NCBI GenBank assembly: GCA_020746995.1
Contig: JAGPXD010000007.1
Span: forward strand, 2,046,001-2,110,000
From: Plectosphaerella cucumerina
Taxonomy: Eukaryota > Ascomycota > Sordariomycetes > Glomerellales > Plectosphaerellaceae
Reading direction: 5' to 3'
DNA length: 64,000 nt
Under the pieces are notes generated by a model. That model searched no databases. It saw only the letters and a program-made list of their open reading frames with translations, and had not been told where the DNA came from. Each line of letters begins with the position of its first letter. Position 1 is the first letter of the stretch. A program made the translations under genes and the position numbers. Shown here one piece after another: positions 47,385-58,494 of this stretch.

Positions 47385-48308
47385 ATTCGGTGGTCAGTCT
47401 CCGCCAGGTATGATCTGTGGTCGACAGGAGCATATACCTCCTGCGACTTCGGTATCTGTGCGGCTGATGACACGACGTCAACCCCGGCGTCGTTACATGG
47501 CTGGCCTGCTGGAGAACAAAAAGAGAAGGAGAGCACGTCGATCATGTGTGGCAAGATGTGCACATAGCTCGACTCATGCCTGCGTTTCGACGGCCTTCTC
47601 CTCCTTGGGTAACATCCCGTACCAGGAAAGCACAATTTGACGCCTTCCAGCGTGTGCAACTTGCCCTCCGCGCCGCCTGGCTATGGCAGCATACGGGCAA
47701 GGCCTATGGAGGTTCCCGGCAGACACATATTCGTCTGTGTTCGGGCAGCGTGTCAGCGAAGCACTGGGGGAGGCGATGCTTACCAGGGAGGTGGCAGGCC
47801 TTCCCTTGGTATTTATGCACAGCGAAAGTCCTGCTCTGGCAACGGGGCGGGCAGCCATGGTCATCACCAATGTACTATTACTACCACTACCATTTTCATA
47901 TCTCTCTCTGTACGCAGTAACCGGGCACAATTAGAGAACAAGGCCAGATGATGGATGACTGGCGTGCGAATGAGATGGCATGATGTGATGTCTCCGAGTC
48001 TGGTGGGTTTGATTTTGTGTTGGAGACAGTGGTGTTCGTCCGGGGCATTGGGCTACTAAATCCGGCTGCCGCTCCGCTCTTTGCAAGAAACCCCACGAAT
48101 GACGTCTTCCGGCGCGGGCCCCCGACGACACAGAAGCGGGGGCGGCGGTCTTCATCGGCGTCGGCAGCGGCAGCGCGAGGCGACATTACAGTTGAGGGAC
48201 GAGATAAAGAGGGGGAGGGGTCGCCGTCCATCGGCTGGTGTTTCTTGAGCTGGACATCACCTGCTGCATCCACCAACACACTCACTCACACAAACTCATC
48301 CAGCCATC
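47385..48308. other. Intergenic region: YME1 3' flank and promoter of the reductase gene
   Basis: About 920 bp between two plus-strand genes. I see no gene in it; the open frames of 75-130 codons show no protein character. Confidence 0.45.
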
Positions 48309-49380
48309 ATGACCAAGATCCTCCTCACCGGTGGCTCCGGCTTCATCGCCGGTAAGAATTGACCCGAACATCCTCCAAAGTGCTTACTGACCCTCCACAG
48401 CCCACATCCTCGAGCAGCTGCTCCAGCAGGGCCACTCGGTCGTCACCACAGTCCGGTCCGAGGACAAGGCACAGAAGATCCGTGAGGCGTACAAGGACGC
48501 CGGCGACAAGCTGGACATCGCCATCGTGCCCGACATTGCGCGCGAAGACGCCTTTGACGAGGTCGTCAAGACCCCCGGCCTCGAGGCCGTCCTCCATACC
48601 GCATCCCCCTTTCACTTCAACTGGACCGATCCCAAGCGCGAGCTCGTCGACCCAGCCGTCATCGGCACCACCGCCATCCTCCGCGCCCTGCACCGCTCCG
48701 CCCCTTCTGTCAAGCGCGTCGTCATCACCTCCTCCTTCGCCTCCATCATCGACGAGGCCCACCTCGACGACCCCGCCACCGTCTACGACGAGAAGCACTG
48801 GAACCCAGTCACCCTCGAGGACATCAACCGCTCAAAGGCCACCGCCTACCGCGCCTCCAAGAAACTCGCCGAGCGCGCCGCCTGGGACTTTGTCGCCGCC
48901 GAGAAGCCCGCCTTTGACCTCGTCACCATCTGCCCCCCGCTCGTCCTCGGCCCCGTCGTCCACCACCTTGCCACCCTCGACGCCATCAACACCTCCAACG
49001 AGCGCGTCGTCCAGCTCGTCCGCGGCCAGTGGCGCGAGGCCATTCCCGACACGGGCGCCGCCTTCCTCTGGATCGACGTCCGCGACCTCGCTACCGCCCA
49101 TGTCCGCGCCCTGGAGCGCCCCGAGGCCGGTGGCCGCCGCCTCTTCACCACGGCTGGTCTCTTCAGCAACGCGGAGATTGCCCGTGTCGTCCGTGAAAGG
49201 TTCCCTGACTTCGCTGACAGGCTGCCTGGTCCGGATGTCAAGGGTGGTGAGCTGCCGCCCAAGGACAAGGTGTATGGATATGACAACTCGGCCACCAATG
49301 CTCTCCTCGGCATCGAGTGGCGCAGCTTGGACGAGAGCATCACCGACCTGGTCAAGGTGCTCAAGTCTTTCGGCGTGTAG
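48309..49380 (+). CDS. GRE2-like NAD(P)H-dependent reductase (extended SDR, dihydroflavonol-reductase-like)
   Basis: Two exons, join(48309..48351,48401..49380), give 340 residues. The 49-bp intron (GTAAGA donor, CAG acceptor) splits the Rossmann fingerprint and rebuilds MTKILLTGGSGFIAAHILEQLL. Other extended-SDR features are VLHTASPFHF near residues 95-104, VVITSSFASI, and catalytic Tyr164/Lys168 in AYRASKKLAE. The domain set and length fit yeast Gre2 and related ketoreductases that use NADPH to reduce methylglyoxal, isovaleraldehyde and diverse ketones. Fungal genomes carry many paralogues, so the physiological substrate is open. It is convergent with ZPR1 (162-bp gap) and sits among housekeeping genes, with no sign of a biosynthetic cluster. 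Confidence 0.88.
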
Positions 49381-49542
49381 GCGGCTCGCATCACGGGTTT
49401 AGACCAAATTGAGCGAAATATAAAAAAAACGTCAAATCTGGGCATTACTATGCTGCGCTGGGCTCCGCCGCCCAAATGGGACACGTCTAGACCTTTTTTT
49501 TGTTCTCATCAATCATCTCTTTCCTTATTCGTGCCTCCCTGG

Positions 49543-51095
49543 TCATGACGTCCGGGAAGCGTCGAGAAGGGCATCCATGGCCTCCCCACTCTTGAGCTCC
49601 TGCGCCTTCTTCAGCTCCGCCGCCTTGTACTCCTCGTGCTCCTGCTCGTAGCCCTCGGTCTTCATGTCCTTGAGGCCGAGATCCTCCTCCTCCTCGTCGG
49701 TCCGGTCGTAGTACTCCCTGGTAATCTGGGGGTCGGTCGCGGGGGGGTCGACGAGGGACTGCACGTAGCTGCTCGCGCAGGGGTCGGTGAGGACGACGGT
49801 GAAGGGCCGGTCACCGGCGATGGCGACGTCGAGACCGTCGAAGAAGGCGGTCCAGGTGGCCTTGTCGTTGGCGGCCAGGGAGTCGCCGCCGGTGTTGATG
49901 GCGGCGGCGATGGCGCCTTGGTCGGCGTTGCCGTCGATCTGGAAGATCTGGGCGCGGAGGTCGCCGCGGACCTGGGTTAGCAGGCCCTCGATGGTGGTGA
50001 AGCGGCCGCCGAGGGTGCCGGGGTTGACGGACAGGCCGAGCTCGGGGCACTCGAGGGCGCACGTCTCGGACTTGAGGATGTCTCTGGCGAGGTCGACGAC
50101 GCCGTTGATCTTGATGGTGATCTTCTCGCCCTTTTCGGGGATCTCTCCGCCCGTCTTGACGTCGTTGGAGCGGTAGCCGCAGTCGTCGCAGACGGTGGAC
50201 ATGAGGACGACCTGCTTGAAGTGGGGAATGTCGACCATCTTCATGTGGGTTGTGCAGGCCTTCATGCAGGCGGGGCAGCTGGCGGGGAAGCTGTAGACTT
50301 CATTGGGAATGATGTTGCCGTCGCTGTCGAGGGGAGGCATCTCGGCGGAGGCGTCCTGGCCGTCGCCGGCACCAAGGCCGAGGGCCTCGTTCTGCTCGGG
50401 GGTACGGAAGTACTCGTGCTTCTCCCACTTGCCGACGCCGTCCTTGAGGTCGGGGGTGATGAAGGAGTTGCCGGCGGGGTCGTCGACGGTGACGCGGAAG
50501 GGGAAGGCGCTGCCGGCGAGCATCTCGCGGCCCTTGCGGATAACCTCGGCGACCTTTTCGTAAACCTCGGGGGCCTGCTCCTTGCGGGCCTCCTGGCCAA
50601 ACTCGAGGTCGTCGATAATGGTGGACAGCAGACCCTCGACGTTTGTGAGCTGACCCTTGCCGGCGGGCACCTCGATGTCGAGCTCGATGAATTTGACGAC
50701 GGCCGTGTCGGCCTTGACGACCTGGCGGGAGAAGTCGTCGAGATGTGTGAGGCGCAGCTCGTAGTGGGTGCCCTTGGGTTGGATGGTGCCGGCGGGCTGG
50801 ATCTCATTGTTCTGAGTGTGGCAGTGGGGGCAGGAGAAGGACATGATGATGATCTCGCGGAAGTAAGGGATCGAGGTCAACAGCATGCGGGTGACGCCCT
50901 GTGGGAGGATGGTGTTAGCGGGTGGCATCAAAGAGGAGGGGAGGGGAGGGGAAGGAGACACACATTCTCGTGGCAGTTCATGCAGAGAGACTCGATCTCC
51001 TCGACGAGCTTGTGATCATCGTCGGTTGTGTCGACCTTCTGGCCGATGGCCTCGAAGAAGTCGGTGGGGGTAGTCTTGGCCACCTGGTCGGCCAT
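49543..51095 (-). CDS. ZPR1: ZPR1 zinc-finger protein
   Basis: Two exons, complement(join(49543..50898,50964..51095)), give 495 residues (yeast Zpr1 has 486). The 65-bp intron (GTGTGT donor, CAG acceptor) lies inside the first C4 zinc finger, joining CMNCHEN to GVTRMLLTSIPYFREIIIMSF-SCPHC. The tandem ZPR1 architecture is complete: finger 1, an A-domain, finger 2 (CPACMKACTTHMKMVDIPHFK ... CDDCGYRSNDVK) and a second A-domain, then an acidic/Lys-rich tail. ZPR1 binds nascent translation elongation factor eEF1A and acts as its folding chaperone; it shuttles between cytoplasm and nucleus. The start MADQVAKTTPTDFFEAIG is well placed. The upstream 507 bp to the next minus-strand stop codon holds its promoter. 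Confidence 0.96.
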
Positions 51096-51602
51096 GGTGG
51101 CAGCGGGTGGGAGGAGGAGGAGGGAGTCGGGAAAGACGAAGTGGTCTGTTTGCCTGGTTTGCGTGCGTTTCGCGATCGGGTATTCGGGGTCGCTGTGTGA
51201 AACGATGTGGTAGTGGTGTAGGGCGACAGAGGTATTGTTCGAGAAAGGCGAGGACTGTCTGCGTACAAGTTCCCAAGAATGCGATGACAAAAGATGGCGG
51301 GGTCGTCGGACGGGGCACCGGCGCAGCAGAAATTTGGGATTTTTTTGGAGGGGCAAAAGGAGGGGTGACGCACATGTGCAGTGCGTGTGGGCCACCAAGT
51401 GCCTGGTTCCATTAGCGCCCGCCTGTTCTGTTTGGTGGGAGCACTGCTGCAGTGGGCAGAGACGACGTTCGGCGGCCGCTACCGTCGGGTACAGCGACGT
51501 AACAGGTCCATCCGGGGCCTTCGAGAATGTTCCCGGCCCCTGGTTGCTTTCGATGACAGAGCGCTCTGTGCCAAGACGACAGAGAGTGGACTTGTGTCTT
51601 GT
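51096..51602. promoter_or_regulatory. ZPR1 promoter region
   Basis: This 507-bp stretch lies upstream of ZPR1 (minus strand) and downstream of the next minus-strand gene. No other gene seen. Confidence 0.45.
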
Positions 51603-52220
51603 TCACTTTCGCGCGAGGTCGGCAAGACTCAGGCTGCGGGTGCCCTGTGAGTTTTGGCTCAGCAACGCCTGAAGTCCTGCCTTGCGGTTCTTGGCCCGCT
51701 TCTTGCTGCTGGCGTTTGCCGCTGCCTTGACGGCCGTCGCGGTTGTCGGTGGCTCAGAGACGACCCGAGCCGACGCGGGTCCCGGCCCAGGCCTGTCGAG
51801 CTCCGGCTTGCCTCCCCGACCGCGAGTTTTGCGTCTTGATGGCGCTGGGGCCTGGGGAAGCTTGATGACGGTCACTTCGTGACAGAGTCCGCAGTGGATG
51901 GTCTTGCGCGGGGGCAGCAGCAGCTGGCTCTTGGCTGGTGCTGGTGTAGCCTTGGACGGACAGCCCGTCTTCTTCTGTCGCTGGTGACGGCGTTTCGTGG
52001 CCGCTTCGAGCTTCAGCTCGCTGCCTTGCCCAGGTACCATGATGTGGCCGCAGGCGTTGCATGCGTGCTGCCGCTGTGACTCCGGCAGATCTATGCCTCC
52101 GGCGGACGCGAGGTTGGAGTGGTGGCTCATGAGGTAGGCCGAGGTCTCCGGGGCTGAGGTCCGTAGGATGTGGGCGGCATCGTTGATGAATGCCAGATTC
52201 GACTGCAGCATTGGCTCCAT
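51603..52220 (-). CDS. RNase P / MRP subunit of the Rpr2/Rpp21/Snm1 family
   Basis: Single exon. The frame is open up to 52397, but the ATG at 52220 (MEPMLQSNLAFINDAAHIL) begins the conserved region, giving 205 residues. The N-terminal helices (FINDAAHILRTSAPETSAYLMSHHSNLA) and two cysteine pairs, CNAC (near 58-61) and CGLC (near 110-113), match the Rpr2 zinc-ribbon domain. Between and after the pairs the protein is Lys/Arg-rich, as expected for an RNA-binding subunit. In other fungi these proteins belong to RNase P (tRNA 5' maturation) or RNase MRP (rRNA processing); the sequence alone does not say which. The C-terminal half is basic, low-complexity and variable. Confidence 0.82.
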   Translation of the reverse strand: MEPMLQSNLAFINDAAHILRTSAPETSAYLMSHHSNLASAGGIDLPESQRQHACNACGHIMVPGQGSELKLEAATKRRHQRQKKTGCPSKATPAPAKSQLLLPPRKTIHCGLCHEVTVIKLPQAPAPSRRKTRGRGGKPELDRPGPGPASARVVSEPPTTATAVKAAANASSKKRAKNRKAGLQALLSQNSQGTRSLSLADLARK

Positions 52221-52493
52221 GTTGATGTGTTCTTGATCCCTCCGGGTGTCGACCGGTGGTAGAGGTGATGCTGAGGCGGATGAAGATGGGAAGATACTGA
52301 GCAGAACATCAAGGTGAAGATCTTTGGTGGAGACGCGACCAGCCCCACTTTTCTCCCAGCATCGCGACATGTGCTGCGGAGCACGCGCACGGCACAAGAC
52401 AGGCGCTGTCGAGGCGCAATAGGTGCACGATTTAGAAGTCGTTGATCAGTCGTCATCCGTCATGGCCGCCGCCGCTCTCCGGGCGACTCGTTC

Positions 52494-53152
52494 TTATTGT
52501 CTCCTGAACTTCTCGGGAATGTTGGCCTCGACAATGGGCATCCGATCCAGCCGCTCCAGACGGTCCTCCTCATCCTCCATCTCCTCGTGCTTCTTGAAGT
52601 GCTCAATATCCTCGGGGTGCGTCAGGTCCTCGAGCTTCGTGTTCTCGTCGTGGTACTTCTCCCAGTGATGAATTTCGTATTCGTACTCATCGTCGCCGTG
52701 GTGCCCCGGTCCGGTGCCCTTATCCGGCAGCGTGTTGCCCGCGTCGATGAAGGCCTGCCACTCTTCCCTGCTGACGGTCCGGTCGCCGCTCGTGTCCATG
52801 AGCGAGAGCACCTCGCGCCCGATGCGCTCCTTATCCCCCCAGGCCATGTTCTTGTTCGACTCGTCCATCAGGCCGTAGGTGCGCATGATCTCGTCGAGCC
52901 CCCACTGCCCATCGCTGTTGTAGTCGTGAAGCCCGAAGAAGGAGGCCGCGTCCCAGTCGTTCATGTGATGTTCCTCTGCGCGGTCGCTGTCAGTCACAAG
53001 AAGAGGTCGATGGGTGTTGTCTGGTGCTTACCAGCCATGTGCTTCGTCATCCAGTTTGCGTCGTCGGCCACAATGGGCGCCTGCCCGCTGTGGTCGCCGT
53101 GCGCAACGGCGGCGCCCGCGAACACGAGGCCAACGGCGATGAGGCGCTGCAT
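52494..53152 (-). CDS. Secretory-pathway EF-hand protein, SSP120-like
   Basis: Two exons, complement(join(52494..52975,53032..53152)), give 200 residues. The 56-bp intron has donor GTAAGC and acceptor CAG, joining KHMA to EEHHMNDWD. MQRLIAVGLVFAGAAVAHG is a clear signal peptide. Two EF-hand loops follow: DYNSDGQWGLDE and DTSGDRTVSREE, each with the acidic pattern for calcium binding, although the second lacks the usual central glycine. The C-terminal third is very acidic and His/Glu-rich, and there is no HDEL signal. The layout matches yeast Ssp120, which associates with the lectin-like cargo receptor Emp47 in ER-to-Golgi transport, and distantly nucleobindins/MCFD2. It is divergent from ORC6. 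Confidence 0.85.
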
Positions 53153-53624
53153 CGTTATTGCTGCGGTGATGCGGGCGGTAGTAGGTGGTGGTGCTGAGGG
53201 CGGCGGCGAGAGGTTCGGGCGGCACGCACGAGACGAAACAATCCTCCAGGCCAGGTGTTTGTTTAGGTCCAGAACGAGAGGGCTTCCCAGATGCAACCGG
53301 GGGGTGGTAGATCAGATCGAGAAGGACAAGCAACTTGGGACCAGTCGCGAGTCAGGGGTAGGCAATGTTCAATGATGCAAGCTGGGGGACCAAGATAAGG
53401 TACCTAGAGCTTCCGCCCGCGCCGCGCAAGCGACCAAGTACCGATCCAATTTCAGGGTCTGGACGGGACGGGACTTGGCGAACATATCGGCTCTTTCAAG
53501 CACCGACCTCCGTTGCCCAAGGAACTTTGTCCAAACAGCTTGGAAGCTTCAGCACCTTCCCTTGACTGCATCCAACTACACCAACAGCCCCAGATCACCA
53601 ATTCCACCTGGTCGGACGCCCACC
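53153..53624. promoter_or_regulatory. Divergent promoter between the EF-hand gene and ORC6
   Basis: This 472-bp region lies between two divergent start codons. No gene; no MluI-type ACGCGT cell-cycle box seen by eye. Confidence 0.45.
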
Positions 53625-54855
53625 ATGAGTCGCAACCTCGACCAGACGCTGCTCTCGCTCATGCCGTCTCACGGCGAGGCATTGCCCCCTCAGCTCATCG
53701 AGCTGGCCGGCGCATTACTCGCCCAGTCGCGACAACGCGCCAGCGCCCTCAAGGCTGATGAGGAGGTTGCCCGCGTCCATGCCTGCTGCCATCTGGCCTG
53801 CGAGAGGTAAACATGACCACCCACCCGACATCTTTGTCTTCCGGTCTCTCGAGCTTCGAGAATACACAGCAATCTAATGCCACGTTGACAGGCTCAAGAT
53901 CACCCTAAACCTCCCCCCGATCGTCTCTAGGCCGCCTGTCCCGCCTCGGATCTACAAGCGCCTCCTCGACCACCTCGACAACACCCTTCCCAAAGCATCC
54001 TCCGCCTCTTCCACAAGGACGCCGAGCAAGAACACATCTGTACGACAGACCCCCAATTCTCATCGGACCCTCCCCTCCCGTGTCACGCCCACCCAGCAAA
54101 AGTCACTGGCCCAGTTCCGTGCCGAAGCGAACCAGACTCCCAGCAAATCGACGGGCAAACCAACACCTGTGGTGGCGGCAGCAGCGCTCCCCCCGTGGAT
54201 CCCACCAACGATACGCTTCATGTGTCGCGAAACGGGCCAGTCGCGCCTCGCGCCCAGTATGCTGGCCGGCGCCGAATACATTGTCGCGCCCGGCGGGCGT
54301 CGAACAAAGGACGAGTGGGTGGTGGGCAACCTGTCAGCGCTGTGCGGCGCTCTGTACTACTTTGTGGTTCAGCAGGTGCGCAAGCTGCAGACGGGTGAGG
54401 AGATCAACCGCGAGAACTACGTCCCCGCGCGCAGGGAGATACGGCGCCTGCTCGCACGCGTCAAGGAGGAGGTGCCGCCAGCCAAGGGCCTTGCGCCGGC
54501 CGACTTTTGGGCTGGTCACGAGGCCGTCAAGGCAAAGGACATCGACGCTGCCGTCGAGCAAATGACGGACCGGGGATGGCTCGAACAGGACTGGTTCCGC
54601 GGGCTGATCGACCTGGTCGCACAAGGGGGTTACCAGGCCGAAGATGACGGTCTGGAAGAGGATGGCGACGATGACGCGGCGCCGCAAGCCAAGAGCACCA
54701 TCAGGGGCGCCGACAGCATGCTCCAGGATAGGTACGACTACACCAGCGAAGAGAAGCGGCGAGACTACCGCATCTGGAAGGAAGGCATTCTTGGTCGCAT
54801 CGACCAGCTAGAGAAGGCCATGTCAGGAGACCGCATGGAGGTGGACACGCGGTGA
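53625..54855 (+). CDS. ORC6: ORC6, origin recognition complex subunit 6
   Basis: Two exons, join(53625..53806,53892..54855), give 381 residues. The intron (85 bp, GTAAAC donor, CAG acceptor) joins HLACER to LKITLNLPPI. The N-terminal ~100 residues form the TFIIB-like helical region typical of Orc6 (QTLLSLMPSHGEALPPQLIELAGALLAQSRQRA ... ACERLKITLNLP). A Ser/Thr/Pro-rich linker (TPSKNTS, QTPNSHR, TPTQQK, TPSKST), with several possible CDK sites, precedes the second conserved part, which starts near PPWIPPTIRFMCRETG. Orc6 is part of the complex that marks replication origins and loads MCM helicase. It converges with the SDR gene (125 bp between stop codons). Confidence 0.87.
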
Positions 54856-54980
54856 GGAGACCGAGAGATGAACACGACAAAGATGTCATTATTTATAAGC
54901 GAGCCTCCTCACATTATATACGCAGCATGCCTTGCCCCTCGCCAACTTCGGAGCAAGCATACAGACAACAAGGCGTCAGT

Positions 54981-56074
54981 CTACGCCACCTTGCCGGGCA
55001 CGTAAGGGTGGCCGGCACTCAGACCGCCGTCGACGGCCCATGCCTGGCCGTTGACATAACTGCTCTCGTTACTGGCAAGGAAGAGGGCGGCACGGGCAAT
55101 CTCATCGGCTGCGCCGCCTCGCTTGAGCGGGTTCAGTTGACCGATCTTTCCGGTGGTCCCCCTTGCGCGGGCGGCGTCCCACATCTCGGCCGTCATGCCC
55201 GTCTCAATCAGACCTGGGCATATGGCATTGACTCGAATACCGGTGCCGGCTAATTGGTAGGCCATGGTCTGGGCCATGGAAATGACCGAGGCCTTGGAAG
55301 CTGAGTAAGGGGTGGTACCGGCGTTTGAGCGTATGCCGGCGACCGAGGCGGTGGCAACGATGCTTCCACTGGCCTCTGGCTTCTCTGGCGATGTGTGCAT
55401 CATGGCCGGGACGGAGTGCTTGGCGGCTAGGAAGACGCTTTGGGTCCGGCCAGTCAGCTCAGGGGAGGAGGAGGGCGAGGGCGAGGGCGAGGGCGAGGGA
55501 GAGGGGGCAGCTGGTCTTACCTCGAGACGTTGACCCGAAAGATCTCGGTAAAGTCCTTCTCGTCCATCTGCGTGAAAAGCTGAGTCGGCCCGGTGATGCC
55601 GGCGTTAGCGAAGAAGACGTCGAGGCGGTTGTAAGTCTTCAGGGCATGGTCGATGACGTTCTTGACGGATTCCTCTTGGGCGGCGTCGAAGCTGCGAACG
55701 TGGACGTCGACGTCGGGGAAGGCTTTGTTGATCTCGGCCTTGTGGGCGCTGAGGTGGTTGTCTGCAAGATCGCAAAGGTAGATGGCTCTCGCCCCGTTCT
55801 CGGCGAACTGGTGGGCGGTGGCACGGCCGATGCCTAGGGGCGAGTTTGCGCCTGGGAACGGGGCGGGATCGCGTCAGCCGTCGGACGGGACAGGGCAGGG
55901 CAGAGGAGGAGCCCGGGAGACTTTGAACGGACCAGTGATGATGGTGACCAGGCCCTTCATGCGTGGCCCGTTTGAAGGGCCGGCGAACTTGAGGATTGCT
56001 GGCAGCTCGGCCTCTGGTTTGGGGGCGAGCTGCTTGGCGATGGCCTCGATCCTGGCTTTACTAGGAGCTGGCAT
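54981..56074 (-). CDS. Classical short-chain dehydrogenase/reductase
   Basis: Three exons, complement(join(54981..55437,55521..55851,55933..56074)), give 309 residues. Splicing restores TGANSPLGIGRATA, the coenzyme-binding TGXXXGXG-like motif (47-56), then FANAG, and the catalytic triad Ser189, Tyr202 and Lys206 (YSASK). The C-terminus ICPGLIETGM and WAVDGGLS is typical of classical SDRs. The first ~40 residues are an N-terminal extension before the Rossmann fold. Intron 2 (55438-55520) contains a GAGGGC hexamer tract and ends in an AAG acceptor; other AGs nearby give a stop. The substrate is unknown. An Asp (YLCDLAD) after the second strand suggests NAD rather than NADP. Confidence 0.87.
55471..55500 (+). 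repeat. (GAGGGC)n tract inside an SDR intron
   Basis: About five hexamers (GAGGGC on the plus strand). On the transcribed strand they read GCCCTC, a pyrimidine-rich run upstream of the 3' splice site of intron 2. Confidence 0.85.
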
Positions 56075-58494
56075 GTTGGACGTTGAATATTGAATGTCAG
56101 ATGTCAAATGTGAGTAGTATGTTTTCTGTTTGGTATCGAGTGTGGTGTTGCTGTTTGGGGATGTTGAGAGGAGGGATGAGAGTTGGAGCAGAGCTCGTTC
56201 AATTGCAAGTGATGTGACCTTCAAGTTGGAGTGAGACGGATGAGCCGAGGCTTCCAAGTACCTTCCTTCCCAAACAACCAGGGTCGCTGCCAAGGTACTT
56301 GGGTAGTGCCTTTCTGCGACACAGCGCATCCCTGTCAGCTGGGGGGAAGCGTGGGGTAATATGGCACTATCGTCACCTCAGTCATTTCAAGGAGCTGGAT
56401 GTTAGTGGCTCATCTGGTGTTTCTGATGGCTTGGAGAAGCCTCGGTAACTGTTTGCGCCCACTCAACCTCCAATTCCACCTCCACTTCAACTTCGTTTGA
56501 CATTTCAGTCACATCACATCTCAGATACTACAGCTTTGGTTTGCCATGGTCAACCAACAGTGCGCCCTTCATCTGCCAACGCCGATGACCGTTCGCCTGC
56601 CATTCGTCATGACATCCCCCTAATGCACCAAACAATACGATTGGTTGCACTTGCGCCTGCGCCTGACAGCTCGGATGCGCCAGCTGCCTGCCCCGATGGA
56701 GGCCTGAATCGACTCGATGCGGACGCTCATGCCCTTCTTTCTGCGATTGAGAAGACACGATGATCACTATGTACTCTTCGGACACGCCGTTCAGCCCAGG
56801 TGGTTGGCGGCTAGCTCTAGCTACTGCTGCTAGGTGGCAACGGGACGGGGCGACTTGATGACCTCGGATCAATACCTACCCGAAGGGAAGGCATAGTCGC
56901 ACAACCAGCCCACATGGAAGCCAATGTAGGGTCTACATGTCAGCCCGCGGGAGCTTGGGAGCCGCATGCTTTCCCTCTCTGGATCGACTGCCAGTGGTCG
57001 GACGTCCGACTGATGGCCAGTCAGCCCCTCGCACCCACGACGACGGTTTGCTTCGTTTATCCCGGTTCAGGCCCAGCAGTCCGGCACCTCGATATGAAAA
57101 TGAAGGCAAGGCCCCGACAGCGGGATTGACCGCGGTCACTCATGATATCTGACGTGTCGTTTCGAAAAAAACCACCCTCGACCAGACCTCGACCTCCGCA
57201 GGCGCGACCTTTGAGGAAAGAAACGAAGAAACGAGGCGGGACATGTTGCAGAATTCGGCCGCTGCGGCAGGTTGCACAAAACTTTTGTGGCCGTTCGCGT
57301 ACAGCAGGAAATCATTGGGCGCATCCGTGTCCCCCCCTGATCCGCCCACACCGCTCTTGGCCAAGCAGATACCGGCCGTTGCGCCGGCCGTGTCACTCGG
57401 CCAACTCGTCCCGGGGGCGTATCGACACCCACCCGGTCCCCCATCGTTCCCTTTAGCATCTCAGCTATCCTCGTGTTGACGGACAGCGTGGGCCTGGCTG
57501 GCTGGTCCTCTTGAAAGAACCGTGGCCGTGCTTGCCGCGAAAAGGGCCGCTCTGTATTACCGCTGATCCGGTCATGAGGCTACGTAGCATCCACGAGCTC
57601 GTCGCCGCTTGATCTCAGGGGTTGAGGGTTGGTTTGCGGACCAACATGCTCTCGCATCTCGCACCGTTGCCTTCAAAGTGACAGACTGCGTTGGAACACT
57701 CATGGAACGATCGAAGCATTGGTCAGATCTTCTCAGCGTTGGCACATTAGCGTTCGACAGGCCTCCCTCGTCTCCTCGTCTTCCCCCCACGTATGTCCAT
57801 CGTCATCGCGTTCAGCTTCTTGGTTCGACTGGATGCATCCCGCCCGGGAACGTGCCGCACCCTCGAGCGCGCTCGCCACCCCTATTCGTGCATTCTCCTC
57901 ACATACGAGAATCTCCATCGTCCGCCGTGCGGTCGCCCACAGCTGCGTGTAACCACACAAACCCTGCTCAGTGGCCGCCGTGTACTCTGTGCCATGCCGC
58001 CAGTCGCAGAGGTACACCAGAGGGAGCCTGCCCGTCGCCCTGGTGCGCCGCCGCGTCTGAGAGGCACTTCCGTCGGGTGAAGTATCTATCTATATAGCGG
58101 CGCCGCGTCAGAGACAGGCGCCTCTGCGCAACCTCCTCCACGCGAAGACTACGCTGTCCCGTCTCTGCCGCTTTTTTCTCGACCAGCATCGCCTCCCGCC
58201 TCTCAAGCGGCCATGAGTCCTTGATTCCTCGAAACTCGACCGTCTTCGGAACCTCACACTCGCTTGCCTCGCTATCTCTGCTGGACCCCTCGGTCCCGGT
58301 TCTCGTAGACTCGCCATTCTCGAACAAACTCGTTATCTCATCTTCCCGTCGATCGACGTATGCCATGGTCCTTGTCACACACGCCTGAACGAACGCCAAC
58401 ATCCTGACTCTCTCGAGGCAGCCACGATCTGCGCCCATCACCCACCCGTTCGCCTCGCCTCATCTCGCTCCGTCCACGGTCCACGGTCCATGCC
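56075..58494. other. Intergenic region between divergent genes
   Basis: About 2.4 kb between the SDR start (minus) and the membrane-protein start (plus). The left part is the SDR promoter. Apart from a doubtful minus-strand frame (57968-58365, listed separately) I see no gene. If the membrane protein has an upstream exon with a signal peptide, it would lie in the right part. Confidence 0.4.
57968..58365 (-). CDS. Possible small hypothetical protein
   Basis: An uninterrupted frame (open to 58441, best ATG at 58365) starts MAYVDRREDEITSLFENGES. It is highly charged, with a plausible helical stretch (RREAMLVEKKAAETGQRSLRVEEVAQRRLSLTRR summarised as residues ~55-90), unlike the Pro/Ser-rich shadow frames elsewhere. 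The last ~30 residues look less protein-like, so a missed intron or chance is possible. It would be divergent from the membrane-protein gene with only about 130 bp between starts. I recognise no family. Confidence 0.2.

Noticed and set aside
50221..51015. 264-codon plus-strand frame, Gly/Val/Asp-rich
   Set aside because: It is antisense to ZPR1, whose zinc fingers and A-domains fully explain this region.
48309..56074. Secondary-metabolite cluster suggested by two SDR genes
   Set aside because: The genes between them are ZPR1, an RNase P/MRP subunit, an EF-hand secretory protein and ORC6; there is no synthase, P450 or transporter.
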